Below, piece by piece: positions 16,461 to 28,362 of a DNA stretch of 64,000 nt (position 1 is its first letter; each line of letters begins with the position of its first letter). Below the pieces are notes generated by a model. It saw only the letters and a program-made list of their open reading frames with translations, ran no database searches and was not told the origin of the DNA. The DNA is from Mesorhizobium sp. B4-1-3 (GTDB lineage: Bacteria; Pseudomonadota; Alphaproteobacteria; Rhizobiales; Rhizobiaceae): assembly GCF_006439355.1 (NCBI RefSeq), contig NZ_VFTG01000003.1, positions 310,001-374,000 of the forward strand, given 5' to 3'. A program made the position numbers and the translations under genes.

Positions 16461-17240
16461 TTATGCCCCCGGAGCCGGTTCGCGCCCGATAGACCGCAGG
16501 AGCTTCTCGAAGACAAGCCGCTTGCCTTCACGCACGCTGTCCTCGAGCGGTTTCGCAACGGCCAGATGCGCGGCGATCGCGCTGGCCAGCATGCAGCCGG
16601 TCCCGCGCATCGAGCCGGCAAGCCTTGGCATGTCGACGTGGATAGGTTCTTGTCCAGGGCCCAACAGGATATCCGTTGATCTGGGTCCCGTCGCATGGCC
16701 ACCCTTGATGAGCAGTGCCTGCGGCCCGGCCGCAAGCAATCGCCTCCCCTGCCGCAGCGCATCATCGCCGTCTACGGCCAAATCCGAACCGGTCAGGATC
16801 GCCAGCTCGACAAGGTTCGGCGTGACGAGACGGCAAAGCGGCATGAGATCGCGCTTCAGGACCCCGATCGCCCCCGGTTCCAGCAGTTGCCTGCCCGACG
16901 AGGAAGCCAGCACCGGATCGAGGACTGCCGGTATCCGCGAAATCTCGCTGAGCACGGCGGCAACCGCCGCGATGACTCGTCCCGTCGAAAGCATGCCGAC
17001 CTTTATCGCGGATACCCTGTTGGCCCGCAGCGCCGCGCGCATCTGATCGGCTACCAGGTCAGGCTGCATATGGTGGATTGCCGTGACGGATTGGTGTGTC
17101 TGCACCGTTACAGCGGTGACGGCAACGCAAGCGCGCAAGCCGACGGCAGAGATCGTCTCGATGTCGCGTGCAATTCCCGCGCCGCCACTGGAATCCGATC
17201 CGCCGACGACGAGCACATGCGGGTCCCGGTTCAGCGCCAT
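16461..17240 (-). CDS. thiD: Hydroxymethylpyrimidine/phosphomethylpyrimidine kinase
   Basis: 259 residues. Ribokinase-fold signatures are present: GGSDSSGGAGIARDIETIS at the N-terminus (substrate glycines), TPNLVELAILTG, LIKGGHATG and the anion-hole/base motif GSMRGTGCMLASAIAAHLA. It phosphorylates HMP and HMP-P to HMP-PP for thiamine synthesis. It is the last gene of thiC-O-S-G-E-D and overlaps thiE by 10 bp, so it is presumably under the upstream TPP riboswitch. Confidence 0.92.
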   Translation of the reverse strand: MALNRDPHVLVVGGSDSSGGAGIARDIETISAVGLRACVAVTAVTVQTHQSVTAIHHMQPDLVADQMRAALRANRVSAIKVGMLSTGRVIAAVAAVLSEISRIPAVLDPVLASSSGRQLLEPGAIGVLKRDLMPLCRLVTPNLVELAILTGSDLAVDGDDALRQGRRLLAAGPQALLIKGGHATGPRSTDILLGPGQEPIHVDMPRLAGSMRGTGCMLASAIAAHLAVAKPLEDSVREGKRLVFEKLLRSIGREPAPGA

Positions 17241-17836
17241 GGGTCAGTCTTTTCGATCCATTCCCTGGTGCGCGTCTCGGGATCCGGGTTCAGCGTTATG
17301 TCCGTCACCACCGCGGCGCTGTCGGCGCCCGCTCCGAAAACGCCGTCGAGCCGCTCGGGATTGAGGCCGCCGATGGCGACCAGCGGAATGGACGCGACGG
17401 CGTCCTTCCAGGCGCGAACCCGTTCGAGCCCCTGCGGCGCCCATTTCATCTTCTTCAGGATGGTCGGATAGACGGGACCAAGCGCGACGTAGTCGGGCCT
17501 GGCTGCCATGGCCGTTTCCAGTTCAGCATGGTCGTGGGTGCTCAGCCCGAGCCTGATGCCGGCCGCGCGTATCTCCGGAAGGTTAGCGGCCTGCAGATCC
17601 TCCTGACCGAGATGGACGAAGTCGCAGCCCTCCTCGATCGCCAGCCGCCAATGATCGTTGACGACGAGATGGCAATCGTGTCGGGCGCAAAAGGCTTTCG
17701 CTTTGCGGATTTCCGTGCGCAGCCCGTCCTCATCCATTCCCTTGATGCGCAGTTGCACCAGCCTGACGCCGAGCGGCACCAGCCGCTCGATCCAGGCGGC
17801 GCTGTCGACGATCAGGTAGAATGGATCGAGCTTCAT
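17231..17836 (-). CDS. thiE: Thiamine phosphate synthase
   Basis: 201 residues, TIM-barrel ThiE. Motifs include [11 protein letters not shown] (diphosphate-binding), [26 protein letters not shown], and [15 protein letters not shown]. It joins HMP-PP and thiazole phosphate carboxylate to thiamine phosphate. It overlaps thiG by 4 bp and thiD by 10 bp. Confidence 0.92.
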   Translation of the reverse strand: MKLDPFYLIVDSAAWIERLVPLGVRLVQLRIKGMDEDGLRTEIRKAKAFCARHDCHLVVNDHWRLAIEEGCDFVHLGQEDLQAANLPEIRAAGIRLGLSTHDHAELETAMAARPDYVALGPVYPTILKKMKWAPQGLERVRAWKDAVASIPLVAIGGLNPERLDGVFGAGADSAAVVTDITLNPDPETRTREWIEKTDPWR

Positions 17837-18606
17837 GAGAAAACCGCTCTGCCGATTGTAGGCGTCGATGGCACGGCGACGTCGCGCGGCTCGAGCAGCC
17901 CCGAACAGAAGGCTTCGCGGCCGGCATCGACCGCCTTGCTGAAAGCGCGCGCCATGCCCACCGGATCGGCAGCCTTGGCGATCGCCGTGTTGAGGAGCAC
18001 GGCGTCAAAGCCGAGCTCCATGACCGTTGCCGCGTGCGATGGTCGTCCGAGCCCCGCATCGACGATCAACGGAACGTCGGGGAAGTGCCCGCGCATTGAA
18101 CGCAGCGCCATCATGTTGACCGGTCCGAGCGCCGAACCGATCGGCGCGCACCACGGCATCAGCACCTTGCAACCGGCCCCCAGCAGCCGTTCGGCGACGA
18201 CAAGGTCGTCGGTGGTATAGGGGAATACGTCGAAACCGTCCTCGCACAGGATGCGGGCGGCTTCGACCAGGCCGAACACGTCCGGCTGAAGCGTGTCATG
18301 GTTGCCGATGACCTCTAACTTGATCCAGGACGTGCCGAAGACCTCGCGCGCCATCTTCGCGGTCGTCACGGCTTCCTTGACGGAATGGCAGCCGGCCGTG
18401 TTGGGCAGCACCCTTACACCGAGCGAGCGGATCAGCGACCAGAATTGCTCGCCGCCCCTGCCGCCAGCCATTTCACGGCGCAGCGAGGCCGTCACCACCG
18501 AGGTGCCCGACGCCTTGACCGCTTCGGCGAGCACCGCCGGGGAAGGATATTGTGCGGTGCCCAGCAGCAGACGCGAGGCCAATTTTGTCCCGAAAAGATC
18601 GAACAT
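17833..18606 (-). CDS. thiG: Thiazole synthase
   Basis: 257 residues. The barrel carries [27 protein letters not shown], the catalytic-Lys region [10 protein letters not shown], and [15 protein letters not shown] then [20 protein letters not shown]. It forms the thiazole ring from DXP, dehydroglycine (from ThiO glycine oxidation) and the ThiS thiocarboxylate. It is separated from thiS by 3 bp and overlaps thiE by 4 bp. Confidence 0.93.
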   Translation of the reverse strand: MFDLFGTKLASRLLLGTAQYPSPAVLAEAVKASGTSVVTASLRREMAGGRGGEQFWSLIRSLGVRVLPNTAGCHSVKEAVTTAKMAREVFGTSWIKLEVIGNHDTLQPDVFGLVEAARILCEDGFDVFPYTTDDLVVAERLLGAGCKVLMPWCAPIGSALGPVNMMALRSMRGHFPDVPLIVDAGLGRPSHAATVMELGFDAVLLNTAIAKAADPVGMARAFSKAVDAGREAFCSGLLEPRDVAVPSTPTIGRAVFS

Positions 18607-18609
18607 CGG

Positions 18610-18807
18610 CTAGCCTCCCTGCATGGGCGACAGGATTTCGATCCGATCGCCCTCGCTCAACTGGAATTCCGGCCGTTTGGCCGCGGGCACGACATCGCCG
18701 TTCAGCGCGGTGGCGAGCCAGCCGCCCTCATAGTCCAGCTCCTTCAAAAGGGCGTCGAGCGTCGCCGCCTTGGCTTCAAGCGCTTCGCCGTTGACGATCA
18801 GCTTCAT
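18610..18807 (-). CDS. thiS: Sulfur carrier protein ThiS
   Basis: 65 residues, beta-grasp fold, starting MKLIVNGEALEAKAATLDAL and ending in the diagnostic Gly-Gly (LSPMQGG), where the thiocarboxylate forms. Its start lies 32 bp inside the end of thiO, implying coupled translation. No thiF is in the window, so activation must come from an adenylyltransferase encoded elsewhere. Confidence 0.93.
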   Translation of the reverse strand: MKLIVNGEALEAKAATLDALLKELDYEGGWLATALNGDVVPAAKRPEFQLSEGDRIEILSPMQGG

Positions 18808-19783
18808 TTTCAGACTCCAGGTCGGCAGATGAATTGAAGAGAAGGCCGGCAGCCTGCCTGGCCATGGCCGGTGAGAGCAGGAAACCGTGCCGGTAAAGGC
18901 CGTTGATCGTGATCGCGCCGTCTTTCCGATGCTTCACTCGCGGCAGATTGTCGGGATAGGCAGGGCGAACGCCCACTCCCGTCTCGACGATCTCGGCCTC
19001 ACCGAACGCCGGATGAAGTGCGTAGGCCGCATTGAGGAGCTCCATCAGCGAGCGGACGGTAATCGGCCCGTCATGGTCGCTTTCGATCATGGTCGCGCCG
19101 ACCATGAACTGATGATCGGTGCGCGGCACGACATAGATCGGATGACGCGGATGGAGCAGACGCACCGGCCGGGCGAGCGAGACCTCACGCGTGCGGAGGA
19201 TCAGCATTTCGCCACGCACGCCCCGCAAATCCTGGTCGGCCCGCGCCATGCCCGTGCAATCGATCACCTGATCAAAGCCGGAAGGAGCGATCTCGCCCCT
19301 ATCGAGGAGGAAGACGACGCCCATCGCGCGCAATTTGACGGCCAGCGTTTCGAGAACCCGGCGTGGATCGAGATGAGCTTCCCCGGCAAAGAACAACCCC
19401 TGGCGGAAGCGACCGGCAAGATCGGGCTCGAGGGCGGCAAGCGCCCCTTCGTCGACGGACTCGCAATTGCGCGTGCGAGCCGCAAAACGGGCAAGCTCGG
19501 AGGCATCGCGCGCATGGGCAACAACGAGAGTGCCGGCCTTGGTCACGAGCCCGGGCAGTGTGCTATCCCACCACTCAGCCGAGATTCTGCCGAGCGTGAC
19601 GACCGCCTCTTCGGCGCTTTCGCGCTCGCACCAGGGAGCCAGCATACCGCCGGCAAGCCAGGAGGCTTTGCCGCCTATGTGGCCCCTGATTTCAGCAACC
19701 GTGACCGACGCACCCCGCGCGGCCAATTCATGGGCGACGGTGAGCCCTGCCACACCGGCGCCTTTGACAAGGACACGGCGCAT
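18776..19783 (-). CDS. thiO: Glycine oxidase ThiO
   Basis: 335 residues, DAO-family flavoprotein with the dinucleotide motif GAGVAGLTVAHELAARG at residues 8-24, followed by SWLAGGMLAPWCE. The C-terminal portion has VGVRPAYPDNLPRV and INGLYRHGFLLSPAMA. It oxidises glycine to the imine used by ThiG, the aerobic route, in place of the radical enzyme ThiH. It is 3 bp from thiC and overlaps thiS. Confidence 0.92.
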   Translation of the reverse strand: MRRVLVKGAGVAGLTVAHELAARGASVTVAEIRGHIGGKASWLAGGMLAPWCERESAEEAVVTLGRISAEWWDSTLPGLVTKAGTLVVAHARDASELARFAARTRNCESVDEGALAALEPDLAGRFRQGLFFAGEAHLDPRRVLETLAVKLRAMGVVFLLDRGEIAPSGFDQVIDCTGMARADQDLRGVRGEMLILRTREVSLARPVRLLHPRHPIYVVPRTDHQFMVGATMIESDHDGPITVRSLMELLNAAYALHPAFGEAEIVETGVGVRPAYPDNLPRVKHRKDGAITINGLYRHGFLLSPAMARQAAGLLFNSSADLESENEADRQRRSA

Positions 19784-19786
19784 GGC

Positions 19787-21839
<2,053 letters not shown>

Positions 21840-21943
21840 AGTGGCTTAGGTTGGACGGGTAGGCGCCGTCTTGTCAAGCGCGTTCGGCCCCGGATGGCAA
21901 ATCGGGTTCGGTTGCCGCCGTGGCGACCGGTTGGCGATGGACG

Positions 21944-22696
21944 CTAGGCGAAAGCCCAGATGTCCTCGGCCTGGAAGCCGACCTGGTAGCCGGCGGTCTT
22001 CAGCTTCACCACGACTTGGCCGATCTCGGCGGCCGGCAGCGCGCCGACCTCGATCTTGATCATGCCCGGGCGGTAGCGCCCGAGGTCAAGCTGCTCGAAC
22101 ACCATCCAGTCGGCGCCCTCGCAGTCGACCAGGAACGCGTCGATATAGCTTATGCCGTTGCGGTCGAGCAGCGCCTGCAGGGTCTCCGACGGCACCTCGA
22201 TGTCCTTCAGATGCGGCGCGAACTTGTTGAAGTTGGCATCGGCCTCGCCCCAGGCGTTCTTCCCCGACATCAGATTGGTTTCGGTGACCGATGAGCAGCC
22301 GATGAACTCGATCGGCAGCGTGCCGGCTTCGAGCGCCGCGGCATCGAAGGTGTGGACGGTGATCGTGCCCTTGGTTTTGGTCACGGCCACCGGCTCGATG
22401 ACGAAGCGGCTGGCATCCGGGTAATTGGCGCGCAGGCGCTTCTGGTTATATGGAATCGGCTCGACCAGCATGGCGCGCGCGCCCGCAATGCGGTGCAGCC
22501 AGGGCGTCACGTCGTCGAACAGCGCGCCGTCGCAGGCGCCGACATTGACCATCTGGAATGGCCGGCCGCCGAAACTTGCCCTGAGCGCCGCCTTGGCCAG
22601 GAACTTCGTGCCGTTCAATGCCGGCCCGCGGTCGAGCAGGCGGGTCGGCAGACCGAGCGATAGAAGAACGCGCGCGAAGCTGGATAGCGAGCTCAT
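21944..22696 (-). CDS. FkbM-family methyltransferase
   Basis: 250 residues from ATG 22696, which overlaps the upstream membrane-protein stop as ATGA and has GGAGA before it. MVNVGACDGALFDDVTPWL is the SAM-binding glycine motif; FLVDCEGADWMVFEQLDL and MIKIEVGALPAAEI follow the FkbM pattern (DCEG / KIEV). FkbM enzymes O-methylate sugars or polyketides; in bacterial surface clusters they usually cap glycans. It is the last gene of the seven-gene minus-strand lipid-linked sugar cluster. Confidence 0.85.
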   Translation of the reverse strand: MSSLSSFARVLLSLGLPTRLLDRGPALNGTKFLAKAALRASFGGRPFQMVNVGACDGALFDDVTPWLHRIAGARAMLVEPIPYNQKRLRANYPDASRFVIEPVAVTKTKGTITVHTFDAAALEAGTLPIEFIGCSSVTETNLMSGKNAWGEADANFNKFAPHLKDIEVPSETLQALLDRNGISYIDAFLVDCEGADWMVFEQLDLGRYRPGMIKIEVGALPAAEIGQVVVKLKTAGYQVGFQAEDIWAFA

Positions 22697-23925
22697 GGCT
22701 TGTCTCCGGGAATGACCTGCAGCGCCGTGCGGCGCCCACCCTGGCTTGCCGCCGCCCACAGCGCCGTCAGCGGCGCGGCCAGCAACAGGAAGGGCGGCAG
22801 GAGATTGGGGAAGTAGATGCGGGTGTCGTGGATCGGGAAGACGGCAAATTTCGCCAGCACGCCGAGCACCAGCGCCGCCAGCAGGATGCCGGTGCGGCGG
22901 TCGAGCCGGAAACCGGCGCGGCTCAAGCCGTACCATCCGGCCAGTGCCAGCACCGATACGCCGACCCAGCTGTTGACGCTGATCGCGCGCACCGCTGAAG
23001 CGGCGAAGGCCCTGAGATACGCCGCCACCGAAAATGGCGGCTCGAACCCGTCCATATTGTGATGCTGCTCGATGCTGGAGAACCAAAGATGCGGCCACCA
23101 GCCGGGATGTTGGGCCCAATGCGAAATGACGAAATAGGCTATGAAGGATGCCGCAAAACCGGCTAAGGCTCCCCATGCCCGCTCGCGGAAAGCGACGAGC
23201 AGCACCGCGAAAATGGCGAGGAAGACGATGTTGTCGGGCCTGACCATAAAAGCCAGGAACAGCAGGACCGCCGTCGCCGCCTCGCGCTTGCGCACATAGG
23301 CGAAGACACCGCCGAGGAATAGCGCCGAGCACAGAAGGTCCGGCGTCGAGGCGCGCGCCGCGTCGCCGAAATCGGCCATGATCAGGATCGCGCCGACGAC
23401 CGGTGCCAGCCCCAGCGCGCCCTCCGCGCGCAGCCAAGCGAGCGTGATGGCGCCGAACAGAAGCACGGAAGCCACCTGCACCAGCCGCATCGCCTCGACC
23501 GGCGAGACGACATGGCTGAGGCTGGACAGGATCTCGGCATAGAGGAACTTGATCCGGTACATGCCGAGCAGCGAATGGAAGTCGGCGGCATTCTCCGCCA
23601 TGTGGCTGCGGAAGCCGCCGCCATCGTCAGTCAAGGTCTTGTAGTCAGCGGCCGACACGCCGGCCTTAACCGTGCTGTAGGCATAATCGTGCAGGGCCTG
23701 CGGATCGGGATAGGCACCTTCCTCGCCGATCGCCAGATAGGGCAGCATGTCCCAGTTGGCGTCGGGCATGAGCCAGGCGGTCGCGGCGGTCAGCAGGATA
23801 TAGAGCGAGAAGGCGACCGCGCCGATCGATACGGCCCACCGCGCATAAATTCCCTCGCCCAACGCCAGGCCGGCGCCGGTCAACCGTTCCAGCGGTTTGG
23901 TCGGAGCGGATAGCCTGGTCAGCAT
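22693..23925 (-). CDS. Polytopic membrane protein, candidate GT-C-type glycosyltransferase
   Basis: 410 residues with about ten hydrophobic helices. After the first helix a non-cytoplasmic loop holds MPDANWDMLPYLA, an acidic site resembling the catalytic Asp position after TM1 in GT-C enzymes that use polyprenyl-phosphate sugars. A second long loop carries HPGWWPHLWFSSIEQHHNMD. I do not recognise a named family. The context, a polyprenyl-phosphate pentose pathway with a flippase candidate, makes transfer of the lipid-linked sugar its likely job, but that is inference. It is coupled to FkbM by a 4-bp overlap. Confidence 0.6.
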   Translation of the reverse strand: MLTRLSAPTKPLERLTGAGLALGEGIYARWAVSIGAVAFSLYILLTAATAWLMPDANWDMLPYLAIGEEGAYPDPQALHDYAYSTVKAGVSAADYKTLTDDGGGFRSHMAENAADFHSLLGMYRIKFLYAEILSSLSHVVSPVEAMRLVQVASVLLFGAITLAWLRAEGALGLAPVVGAILIMADFGDAARASTPDLLCSALFLGGVFAYVRKREAATAVLLFLAFMVRPDNIVFLAIFAVLLVAFRERAWGALAGFAASFIAYFVISHWAQHPGWWPHLWFSSIEQHHNMDGFEPPFSVAAYLRAFAASAVRAISVNSWVGVSVLALAGWYGLSRAGFRLDRRTGILLAALVLGVLAKFAVFPIHDTRIYFPNLLPPFLLLAAPLTALWAAASQGGRRTALQVIPGDKP

Positions 23926-23937
23926 GCTCGGCGCCTC

Positions 23938-25413
23938 TTATTTACCGATCTGGCTTTTCACGAAATCCTTCACGATCGCCACGATGCCGCGCGACAGAAG
24001 GCTGTCGAAGGCATCGACGAAGCGGTCGACATGCTCGGGCCGGCAGATCAGCGGCGGCTCGAGCCGGATGACGTTGCGGTTGTACTCGGTGAAGGCGACG
24101 AGCACGTCATAGTCGCGCAGCAAAAGCGAGCCGACGAAGCCCGAGAGCGAGCCCTTCAGCTTGTCGTCGAGCACGCTCACGACCGGGCGCAGCACCATCG
24201 GCAGGGTCTGCGAGAAATCGTGGAACTCGAGCCCGATCATGAAACCCTTGCCGCGCACATCCTTGATGATCTTCGGATATTTTTCCTTCAGCGCCTGCAG
24301 CCGCTGCAACAGGTACGCGCCGGTCGAGGCGGCGTTGTCGATCAGCCCCTCGTCATAGAGCACGTTGATGCCCTCGATTGCGGTGACGCAGGCCTCGCCC
24401 ATGCCGCCGAACGTCGCCATGGCGTGGATCATCGCCGTCTTGGGCGTGCCATAGGCTTTCATATAGACGTCGCGCCTGGCGATCATGGCGCCGACCGCGG
24501 CCTTGCCGGCGCCGAGCGACTTCGCCAGCGCCGTCACGTCCGGCACCACGCCGTAATGCTCGAAAGCATAAAAGCGGCCCGAGCGGCCATAGCCGCACTG
24601 CACCTCGTCGGCGACCCACAGCACGCTATACTCGTCGCAAAGCGCGCGCAGTTTCTGCCAGTACTGCGCCTCTGCCTGGATGATGCCGCCGCCGCCTTGA
24701 ATGGTCTCCAGCACGATGACGCCGATCTCCGGGTCGCCCTTGAACAGCCGCTCGACGGCGTCGATGTCGGCGAAGGGAACGCGCACGACATTATCCGCCA
24801 CCTTGAAGTCGGCGCGGTAGAGCTGGCCGTCGGTGATCGCCAGCACGCCCTTGGTCTTGCCGTGGAAGGAATTCTCCGCATAGACAATCTTCGGCCGCTT
24901 CGGACCGGCGGCGCGCTCGGCAAGCTTCACCGCCGCTTCCATGGCTTCCGAACCGGACGAGCCCAGAAACACCATGTCGAGGTCGCCGGGCGAGCATTTG
25001 GCGATGTTGTGCGCGAGCGCCGCCGCATATTGCGACATGAAGGCGATGGCGATCTCCTGGCGCTTCTCCTCCTGGAACCTTTTGCGGGCGTCCAGGATGC
25101 GCGGATGATTGTGGCCAAAGGCCAGCGAACCGAAACCGCCGAAGAAGTCGAGGATCTTGCGGCCGTTCTGGTCGATATAGAACATGCCCTCGGCGCGCTC
25201 GATCTTGACCTTGTGGAAGCCGAGCAGCTTCATGAAATGCAGCTGTCCGGGATTGAGATGCGCCTTGAACAGGTCGGTGATGCGGGCGACGTCCAACGCC
25301 TTGGCCTCTTCGACGCCGATCAGGTCGGGCTTGGCGATGGAAGCGGGCGAAAGCGCCGGGGCATCGACCAGCGTGCGCGCGGCTGTCTGTTCCGGCTTGG
25401 CCATGACGGTCAT
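23938..25413 (-). CDS. Class III PLP-dependent aminotransferase
   Basis: 491 residues, GGGGAG before ATG 25413. The fold type I class III features are FLGSSGSEAMEAAVKLAERA (PLP phosphate), WVADEVQCGYGRSG (Asp269) and TALAKSLGAGKA with the Schiff-base Lys298. Typical members act on omega-amino groups such as ornithine, GABA or diamines. The neighbouring SDR could supply a keto group, so sugar amination is possible, although sugar aminotransferases usually belong to the DegT family. The N-terminal ~55 residues extend beyond the usual domain. It lies in the minus-strand cluster, 12 bp from the membrane protein and 21 bp from the SDR. Confidence 0.85.
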   Translation of the reverse strand: MTVMAKPEQTAARTLVDAPALSPASIAKPDLIGVEEAKALDVARITDLFKAHLNPGQLHFMKLLGFHKVKIERAEGMFYIDQNGRKILDFFGGFGSLAFGHNHPRILDARKRFQEEKRQEIAIAFMSQYAAALAHNIAKCSPGDLDMVFLGSSGSEAMEAAVKLAERAAGPKRPKIVYAENSFHGKTKGVLAITDGQLYRADFKVADNVVRVPFADIDAVERLFKGDPEIGVIVLETIQGGGGIIQAEAQYWQKLRALCDEYSVLWVADEVQCGYGRSGRFYAFEHYGVVPDVTALAKSLGAGKAAVGAMIARRDVYMKAYGTPKTAMIHAMATFGGMGEACVTAIEGINVLYDEGLIDNAASTGAYLLQRLQALKEKYPKIIKDVRGKGFMIGLEFHDFSQTLPMVLRPVVSVLDDKLKGSLSGFVGSLLLRDYDVLVAFTEYNRNVIRLEPPLICRPEHVDRFVDAFDSLLSRGIVAIVKDFVKSQIGK

Positions 25414-25434
25414 TGAAAAATCTCCCCTTCGCGC

Positions 25435-26442
25435 CTATTCGGCAGGCACATGTTTCGCGGCGACGGCGTGGCCGTCCTTCTTGGCGCGGTATTCGTTGTA
25501 GGCGGCGATCAGCATGTCCTCGTCGCGGTATTGCGGCACCCAGCCGAGCTGGCGCTCTGCCTTGGACACGTCGAGCACGCATTCCTCGTCGGCGATCAGA
25601 TACTGTTCCGGATCCATGATCGGCATGTTCAACAGGTCGAGCAGGTCGAGCGTGCGCTTGACCGCCCAGCCGGGCGTCGGCAGCAGGATCGACTTCGAGC
25701 CGGCATGGCGGATCAGGTCGCCGAGCAGTTTCTTGACCGGCGGCGGATTGAGCGAGCCGAGGTTATAGGCCTCGTTCGGCACGCCGGCTTTCCAGGCTGC
25801 ACGCGCAGCCTCCGCGCAGTCGAAGACCGAGATGAACTGATAGGGGTTCCTGCCCGAGCCGATCATCGGCACGGGAAGGTTCCAGTCGATCAGCTTAAAC
25901 AGCTTCTCCAGGATGCCGAGGCGTCCGGGCCCGATGATCAAACGCGGCCGGAACAGCGAGATCGACATGCCGCGCTTGCGCCATTCGGCGGCGAGCTCCT
26001 CGGTCTTGAGCTTCGACAGGCCGTATTCGCCGAGCGGCGAGACCGGATGGTCCTCGGTCATCGGCAGCACCACCGTGTGGCCGTAGATCATGTCGGTCGT
26101 ATAGTGGACCAGCTTCGAGGCGCCGGCCTTGTCCATCGCCTGGATGATGTTCTCGGTGCCGTGGAAATTCACCGGGAAGAAGAAATTGTGCCGCTTGGCG
26201 CGCACCTGGATGGGCGACAGCATCTTGGCCGACAGATTATAGACCATGTCGTCGGCCCTGAGCCCGACCGCCGCGACCGAGGCCGGATCGGTGACGTCGC
26301 AAGTGATGAAACGCATCGAGCGGTAGTGCGGCAGGTCGCTCTTGACGATGTCGGCGACCACGACAGTCTCACCATCGGCCACGAGCTTGGGGGCAAGGTG
26401 ACGGCCGACGAAGCCGTCGCCGCCGAAAATCACATGTCTCAT
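25435..26442 (-). CDS. Extended SDR: NAD(P)-dependent sugar epimerase/dehydratase-like protein
   Basis: 335 residues from ATG 26442, overlapping the flippase-like gene stop as ATGA. The Rossmann motif GGDGFVG is at residues 7-13 and the catalytic Tyr140-x3-Lys144 in EYGLSKLKTE, with Thr115/116 in the HYTTDMIYG segment. This is the extended SDR family that acts on nucleotide sugars. In the DPA pathway of mycobacteria the ketoreductase partner of DprE1 is a shorter classical SDR, so this protein could replace it or act on another sugar. Confidence 0.85.
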   Translation of the reverse strand: MRHVIFGGDGFVGRHLAPKLVADGETVVVADIVKSDLPHYRSMRFITCDVTDPASVAAVGLRADDMVYNLSAKMLSPIQVRAKRHNFFFPVNFHGTENIIQAMDKAGASKLVHYTTDMIYGHTVVLPMTEDHPVSPLGEYGLSKLKTEELAAEWRKRGMSISLFRPRLIIGPGRLGILEKLFKLIDWNLPVPMIGSGRNPYQFISVFDCAEAARAAWKAGVPNEAYNLGSLNPPPVKKLLGDLIRHAGSKSILLPTPGWAVKRTLDLLDLLNMPIMDPEQYLIADEECVLDVSKAERQLGWVPQYRDEDMLIAAYNEYRAKKDGHAVAAKHVPAE

Positions 26443-26888
26443 CGAACGATCTCGCTTGTGCCGATCTTGTCGGGGATGATGGATGCAGTCCGCTCCTCGT
26501 GTCCCCGCCCATCCATTTCTCTGCCACTCTGGGCGATCAGGATCGTGCCGACGCAGATGCAGGCGATGCCGGCGATGCGCCAGCCATTGAGGTCCTCGCG
26601 GAAGACGAAATAGGCAAAGATCGCCACGGCGACATAGGCGAGGCTGAGGAACGGATAGGCGAAGCTGAGCTCGACTTTGGACAGCACATAAAGATGCGAC
26701 GCCATCGAGATGACGAAGGTGCAGAGGCCCAGGAACACCCAAGGGCTGAACACGATCTGCAAGAGCTTGACGAGCGGATTGACCCCTTCGAAGGCGATCG
26801 GCCCCATCGACATCATGCCTTGCTTCAGCATCAGCTGCGCCGCGGCATTGGTCATGACCGTAAATAGAATGAAGACTATGTATTTCAT
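26439..26888 (-). CDS. Small EamA/SMR-like membrane protein, candidate lipid-linked sugar flippase
   Basis: 149 residues from ATG 26888 (GTG 26897 is an alternative). Four hydrophobic helices occur in the first ~120 residues, including FAYPFLSLAYVAVAIFAYFV then FREDLNGWRIAGIACICVGT, the pattern of the SMR/EamA half-transporters; ArnE/ArnF, which flip undecaprenyl-phosphate aminoarabinose, are of this type. A ~30-residue polar tail follows. Its position between UbiA/DprE1-like and sugar-modifying genes makes a flippase the best guess. Confidence 0.7.
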   Translation of the reverse strand: MKYIVFILFTVMTNAAAQLMLKQGMMSMGPIAFEGVNPLVKLLQIVFSPWVFLGLCTFVISMASHLYVLSKVELSFAYPFLSLAYVAVAIFAYFVFREDLNGWRIAGIACICVGTILIAQSGREMDGRGHEERTASIIPDKIGTSEIVR

Positions 26889-27009
26889 TGTTGCCACCCC
26901 GCCCCTTCGGCGGTCCTATTACAACCTGCAAATATTCCGTGAAGCCGGACGTTGTTTTGAGAAAACCATGGCGTAACGCTTTATTTACCATGATCTACTC
27001 GATTTTTAT

Positions 27010-28362
27010 CTATTCCGCAGCTTCAGCTCTTCCTTGTCCGATCTCCAGTCTCTTGGCGGTGCGCGCCCAGAAGCTCGACATGAAAGCCGGGTCGCGAAGC
27101 GCCTCCAGCCGCTGCCATTGCGGGAAGGACGCGGCGAATGTCTCAGGCCCCATCCGGGCGTCCTTGTAGGGGTTCACCGCCCCGCCCGCCTCGACCGTGA
27201 TGCGGTCGAGCTCGGCGAGCAGCCGCAACGTCCTTTCGCTCTGGTTGGGGAAATCGAGCGTCAGCGTGTAGCCGGGCCGTGGGAAGGACAGCAGCGCCGG
27301 CGAGCGGCCACCGCCGAAGCGCTTGAGCACCGTCAGGAACGATCCCTGCCCTGCCCGTCGCGCCGCCTCGAGCAGCGCTGGCACGACGCGGCGGGCATTG
27401 ACCTCCGGCACCACGCTCTGGTGCTGGAAAAGCCCGCGCGGCCCGTAGAGCCGGTTCCAGTCGCGCACGCCGTCGAGCGGAAAGAAGAACCCTTGATAGC
27501 CTGCCCGACGCGGAACAGGAGACTTGCCCTTTTTCCAGCGGTAGGCCGCGTTGAAGGCCGTGAGGAAGGCCCGATTCAGCACATTGAACGGCGGCTGCAC
27601 CGGCACGGAAAGTCGGCCGCCTGCATTCGCGGCGGCGTGCGAGCCGTGTTCGGCATGATTGCCGGTGAACAAAAGCCCTCGCCCGCGGCCATGGCTGCCG
27701 GCAAGCTGGTCGACCCAGGCGACGGCATATTCGTTGGCTTGGTCCGCCACCTCGGCAAGATCGAAGAATTCGCCGAGATCGCGAAACCGCGTCGCCCTTT
27801 CCATGATGTCGAGCGACGGCACCCGCAACAGCCTGATGGACGCTGAAAGGATCAGCCCGGTCAGCCCCATGCCGCCGATCGTCGCCCCGAACAAGCGGAC
27901 ATTGTCGGTCACCGAGCAGCGATAGGTCCGGCCGTCGGACCGAAGCAGCGTCAAAGCCTCGACATGGCAGCCGAAGGTGCCGCGCCGATGATGGTTCTTG
28001 CCGTGGACGTCGTTGGCGATCGCGCCGCCCAGCGTCACGAACTGCGTACCTGGAACCACGGCCGGAAAGAAGCCGTAGGGCGCGGCACAAGCGATGATGT
28101 CGCAAAGCAGCGTGCCGGCATCGGCTTCGAGCACACCGGTCTCGGCGTTGAAGGAACGAATACGGTTGAGCGGCCGCATGTCGACCACCATGCCGGCATC
28201 GTTCTGGCAACTGTCGCCATAGGAGCGGCCATTGCCGTAGCCGAGCAATGATCCCGGACTGGCCTTGCCGTTCTTCAGAATCGCGATCGCCTCGTCCCCC
28301 GGGATCGCCTTGCGCGCCGGCGGGGTCGCCAGTCCGAAGCTGCCGAAGCGCTCCTGCCCCAT
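27010..28362 (-). CDS. DprE1-like FAD-dependent oxidase (decaprenylphosphoryl-ribose oxidase family)
   Basis: 450 residues. ATG 28362 follows the UbiA stop in a TGATG arrangement; GTG 28365 is an alternative. The vanillyl-alcohol-oxidase-type FAD domain has GYGNGRSYGDS (residues 41-51), VPGTQFVTLGGAIANDVHGK then NHHRRGTFGCHVE (to ~134), and a KDAR motif near the C-terminus (NPYKDARM). DVHGKNHH and KDxR are characteristic of DprE1, which oxidises the 2'-OH of polyprenyl-phosphoribose on the way to polyprenyl-phosphoarabinose. The HAD-UbiA gene upstream would supply exactly that substrate. Confidence 0.8.
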   Translation of the reverse strand: MGQERFGSFGLATPPARKAIPGDEAIAILKNGKASPGSLLGYGNGRSYGDSCQNDAGMVVDMRPLNRIRSFNAETGVLEADAGTLLCDIIACAAPYGFFPAVVPGTQFVTLGGAIANDVHGKNHHRRGTFGCHVEALTLLRSDGRTYRCSVTDNVRLFGATIGGMGLTGLILSASIRLLRVPSLDIMERATRFRDLGEFFDLAEVADQANEYAVAWVDQLAGSHGRGRGLLFTGNHAEHGSHAAANAGGRLSVPVQPPFNVLNRAFLTAFNAAYRWKKGKSPVPRRAGYQGFFFPLDGVRDWNRLYGPRGLFQHQSVVPEVNARRVVPALLEAARRAGQGSFLTVLKRFGGGRSPALLSFPRPGYTLTLDFPNQSERTLRLLAELDRITVEAGGAVNPYKDARMGPETFAASFPQWQRLEALRDPAFMSSFWARTAKRLEIGQGRAEAAE